Source of the DNA: Acidobacteriota bacterium
GTDB lineage: Bacteria > Acidobacteriota > Thermoanaerobaculia > Thermoanaerobaculales > Thermoanaerobaculaceae
NCBI GenBank assembly: GCA_027458945.1
Contig: DAIDOU010000279.1
Span: 1 to 13,537, forward strand
Length of the DNA: 13,537 nucleotides
Reading direction: 5' to 3'
Shown here: positions 12,444 to 13,537 of the stretch, one piece after another
How positions within the stretch are numbered: position 1 is the first letter of the stretch
Layout of the letters: each line of letters begins with the position of its first letter
Translations under genes and position numbers: made by a program
Notes under the pieces: generated by a model
Seen by the model: only the letters and a program-made list of their open reading frames with translations
Databases searched by the model: none
What the model was told of the DNA's origin: nothing

Positions 12444-12899
12444 GATGGGCGGCAACGCGACGCGAAGGAAGCGAGACGCTAGCGCGTGGATGCCCGGGTG
12501 CTCGCTCTCGCGCGGACCGGCGATGTTGAGCGTGCGCACCGCTGCGCGCTCGAGCCAGGCGCGGACTTCGGCGGCGCCGGCGAGGCCCGTTCGCAGGTCG
12601 ACGACGAGCAGGGGCCTGCCGGCCTCGCGCGCCAGGCCGACCGTGAGCGCGGTGCCGCCGCGCGGCTTCCCCAGGGTCAGCACGAGGGTGGCATCGGATT
12701 CCCGAACGTTCCGGGCCGTTCGCTCCGGGTACGCCGCGCCCGGCGTCTCCCGCAGCGGGTAGCGCGACGGGATCGATCCATCCTCGGCGCGCCGCCCGCG
12801 CGGACACCAGCCACCGCAGGCGAGGCCTGCGGCCATCGCAACGTCGAGCGCCGCCCGGTCCACACCGGTCTGGCCACCCGACACGACCCGCTCGAGCAC
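12438..12899 (-). CDS. Putative molybdenum carrier protein, SLOG-fold (cpYpsA-like)
   Basis: A 153-residue cytoplasmic protein of the Rossmann-like SLOG superfamily annotated as 'putative molybdenum carrier'. Motifs are VSGGQTGVDRAALDVAMAAG (6–25, nucleotide-binding glycine loop), GGWCPRGRRAEDGSIP (29–44), YPLRET (47–52), RTARNVRESDATLVLT (60–75) and TLNIAGPRES (123–132). These are the family's full set and the length is normal. The GTG start at 12899 is behind GGAGGGGG and puts the glycine loop at the extreme N-terminus, as is usual. The stop lies within the GGTACC repeat. The name comes from structural likeness to a molybdenum cofactor carrier. For most members the ligand is untested, and a nucleotide-linked role is as likely. 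It lies convergent to the microcompartment operon, with no evident link to it. Confidence 0.85.
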   Translation of the reverse strand: MLERVVSGGQTGVDRAALDVAMAAGLACGGWCPRGRRAEDGSIPSRYPLRETPGAAYPERTARNVRESDATLVLTLGKPRGGTALTVGLAREAGRPLLVVDLRTGLAGAAEVRAWLERAAVRTLNIAGPRESEHPGIHALASRFLRVALPPIK

Positions 12900-12978
12900 G
12901 ACCCCCTCCGAGATCTCCGAGGCCGCCGTTCTCGGCGTCAGCGGCCCGCACCACCCGCGTCACCCCTCATGTGACCGC

Positions 12979-13537
12979 CTAACCACCCACCTTCGCCTCG
13001 CCCACGGCGCGCCCACCCGGCGCCACGACCGCGCCGTAGACAGCTAGCCCGACCGTCGCCAACACCCCCATCAGCATGACACCCGCGAAGAAGATGTGGA
13101 AGTTCGGAGCGAGGTGCGCGGCGACCCGGTCGGTGACGAATCGCTGGTAGAGGAAGCCGGCCCACGGACCCGAGTAGAGGTTGCCGAGGAAGATTGCGAA
13201 GAACGAGTACCCGAGGTACACCGCCACCTGGTCCGGTGGCGCGATCGTGCCGCAGTACTGGAAGAAGCGGGCGGAGGCGATCGTCTCGCCGACCGACCAG
13301 ACCGCGATCCCCAGCGCCACGATCGCGGCGGTGCGCGACATCGCCGGCATCACCCAGGCGAGGGTGCACACGGCGGTGCCGACCAGCATCGCGCTTAGCG
13401 TGCGCCAACGCCGCGTGGCCACGCTCACCCCCGCCTGCAGCAGCACGATCAGGAGGGCGTCGAGCGAGACGAACACCTCGGGGTTGAGCCAGTGGCCCGC
13501 CCAGGAGGTGATCGGCACGATGCGGTCGATCGCCGCC
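12979..13537 (-). CDS. MFS-type membrane transporter (partial, N-terminus outside window)
   Basis: This is the last ~185 residues of a multi-pass inner-membrane transporter; the frame is open through the right edge (its visible part starts AAIDRIVPITSWAGHWLNPE). Five to six hydrophobic helices are seen: around SLDALLIVLLQAGVSVA, LSAMLVGTAVCTLAWVMPA, TAAIVALGIAVWSVGETIAS, VAVYLGYSFFAIFLGNLYSG and HIFFAGVMLMGVLATVGLAV. The basic loop TRRWRT sits between two helices. The GETIASARFFQYCGTIAPPD region and the YLGYSFFAIFLGNLYSG helix fit the second half of a major facilitator, possibly a POT/oligopeptide-type member. Substrate cannot be told. The stop at 12979 is 79 nt upstream of the SLOG gene on the same strand, so both could share a transcript. 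Confidence 0.75.
   Translation of the reverse strand, partial: AAIDRIVPITSWAGHWLNPEVFVSLDALLIVLLQAGVSVATRRWRTLSAMLVGTAVCTLAWVMPAMSRTAAIVALGIAVWSVGETIASARFFQYCGTIAPPDQVAVYLGYSFFAIFLGNLYSGPWAGFLYQRFVTDRVAAHLAPNFHIFFAGVMLMGVLATVGLAVYGAVVAPGGRAVGEAKVGG

Overview
The window is GC-rich bacterial chromosome with tightly packed, mostly operonic genes. A lipobox lipoprotein and a TonB–ExbB–ExbD–ExbD system indicate a Gram-negative, diderm cell. The Gly-Val-X-Gly TonB linker, a TPR lipoprotein placed ahead of TonB, and a Haliangium-like microcompartment suggest Acidobacteriota or a myxobacterial relative. That placement is an inference from gene content; no rRNA or other taxonomic marker lies in the window.

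Left part (1–3336). The N-terminal part of a secreted class-C-beta-lactamase-like serine hydrolase runs off the left edge on the minus strand. A small tatA follows on the plus strand behind a 9-bp inverted repeat. Next is a minus-strand zwf–pgl pair (glucose-6-phosphate dehydrogenase and 6-phosphogluconolactonase) joined by a 4-bp overlap, which supplies the first two steps of the oxidative pentose phosphate or Entner–Doudoroff route. A 487-bp intergenic region then carries a candidate sigma70-type promoter and a long leader.

Middle part (3824–7090). A plus-strand operon encodes a TPR lipoprotein, a TonB-type energy transducer, an ExbB/TolQ proton channel and two ExbD/TolR proteins. It ends in a strong Rho-independent terminator. 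The products would form a proton-motive-force-driven envelope motor, most likely for TonB-dependent uptake.

Right part (7140–12391). This is a compact bacterial microcompartment (BMC) operon and the main interest of the window. In order it encodes a RpiB–DeoC fusion, a tandem-domain BMC-T, a BMC-H hexamer protein, a BMC-P pentamer protein, a CoA-acylating-type aldehyde dehydrogenase, a second BMC-T, and two more BMC-P proteins. The set matches the Haliangium ochraceum-type, 'sugar-phosphate-utilising' class of BMC as I remember it from the literature. The probable chemistry is pentose-phosphate isomerisation by RpiB, retro-aldol cleavage of 2-deoxyribose-5-phosphate to glyceraldehyde-3-phosphate and acetaldehyde by DeoC, and capture of acetaldehyde as acetyl-CoA by the dehydrogenase. 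The dehydrogenase N-terminus and the linker inside the RpiB–DeoC fusion carry the same short amphipathic motif, DV[DE]xI[AV]xR[IV]xxxL or close to it. This points to a cargo-targeting peptide embedded between two enzyme domains. The RpiB domain has Asp where the classical catalytic Cys sits.

Far right (12392–13537). Two 19-bp direct repeats built from nested KpnI palindromes separate the BMC operon from a convergent SLOG-fold 'putative molybdenum carrier' gene. The second repeat supplies that gene's stop codon. The C-terminal half of an MFS-type transporter runs off the right edge.
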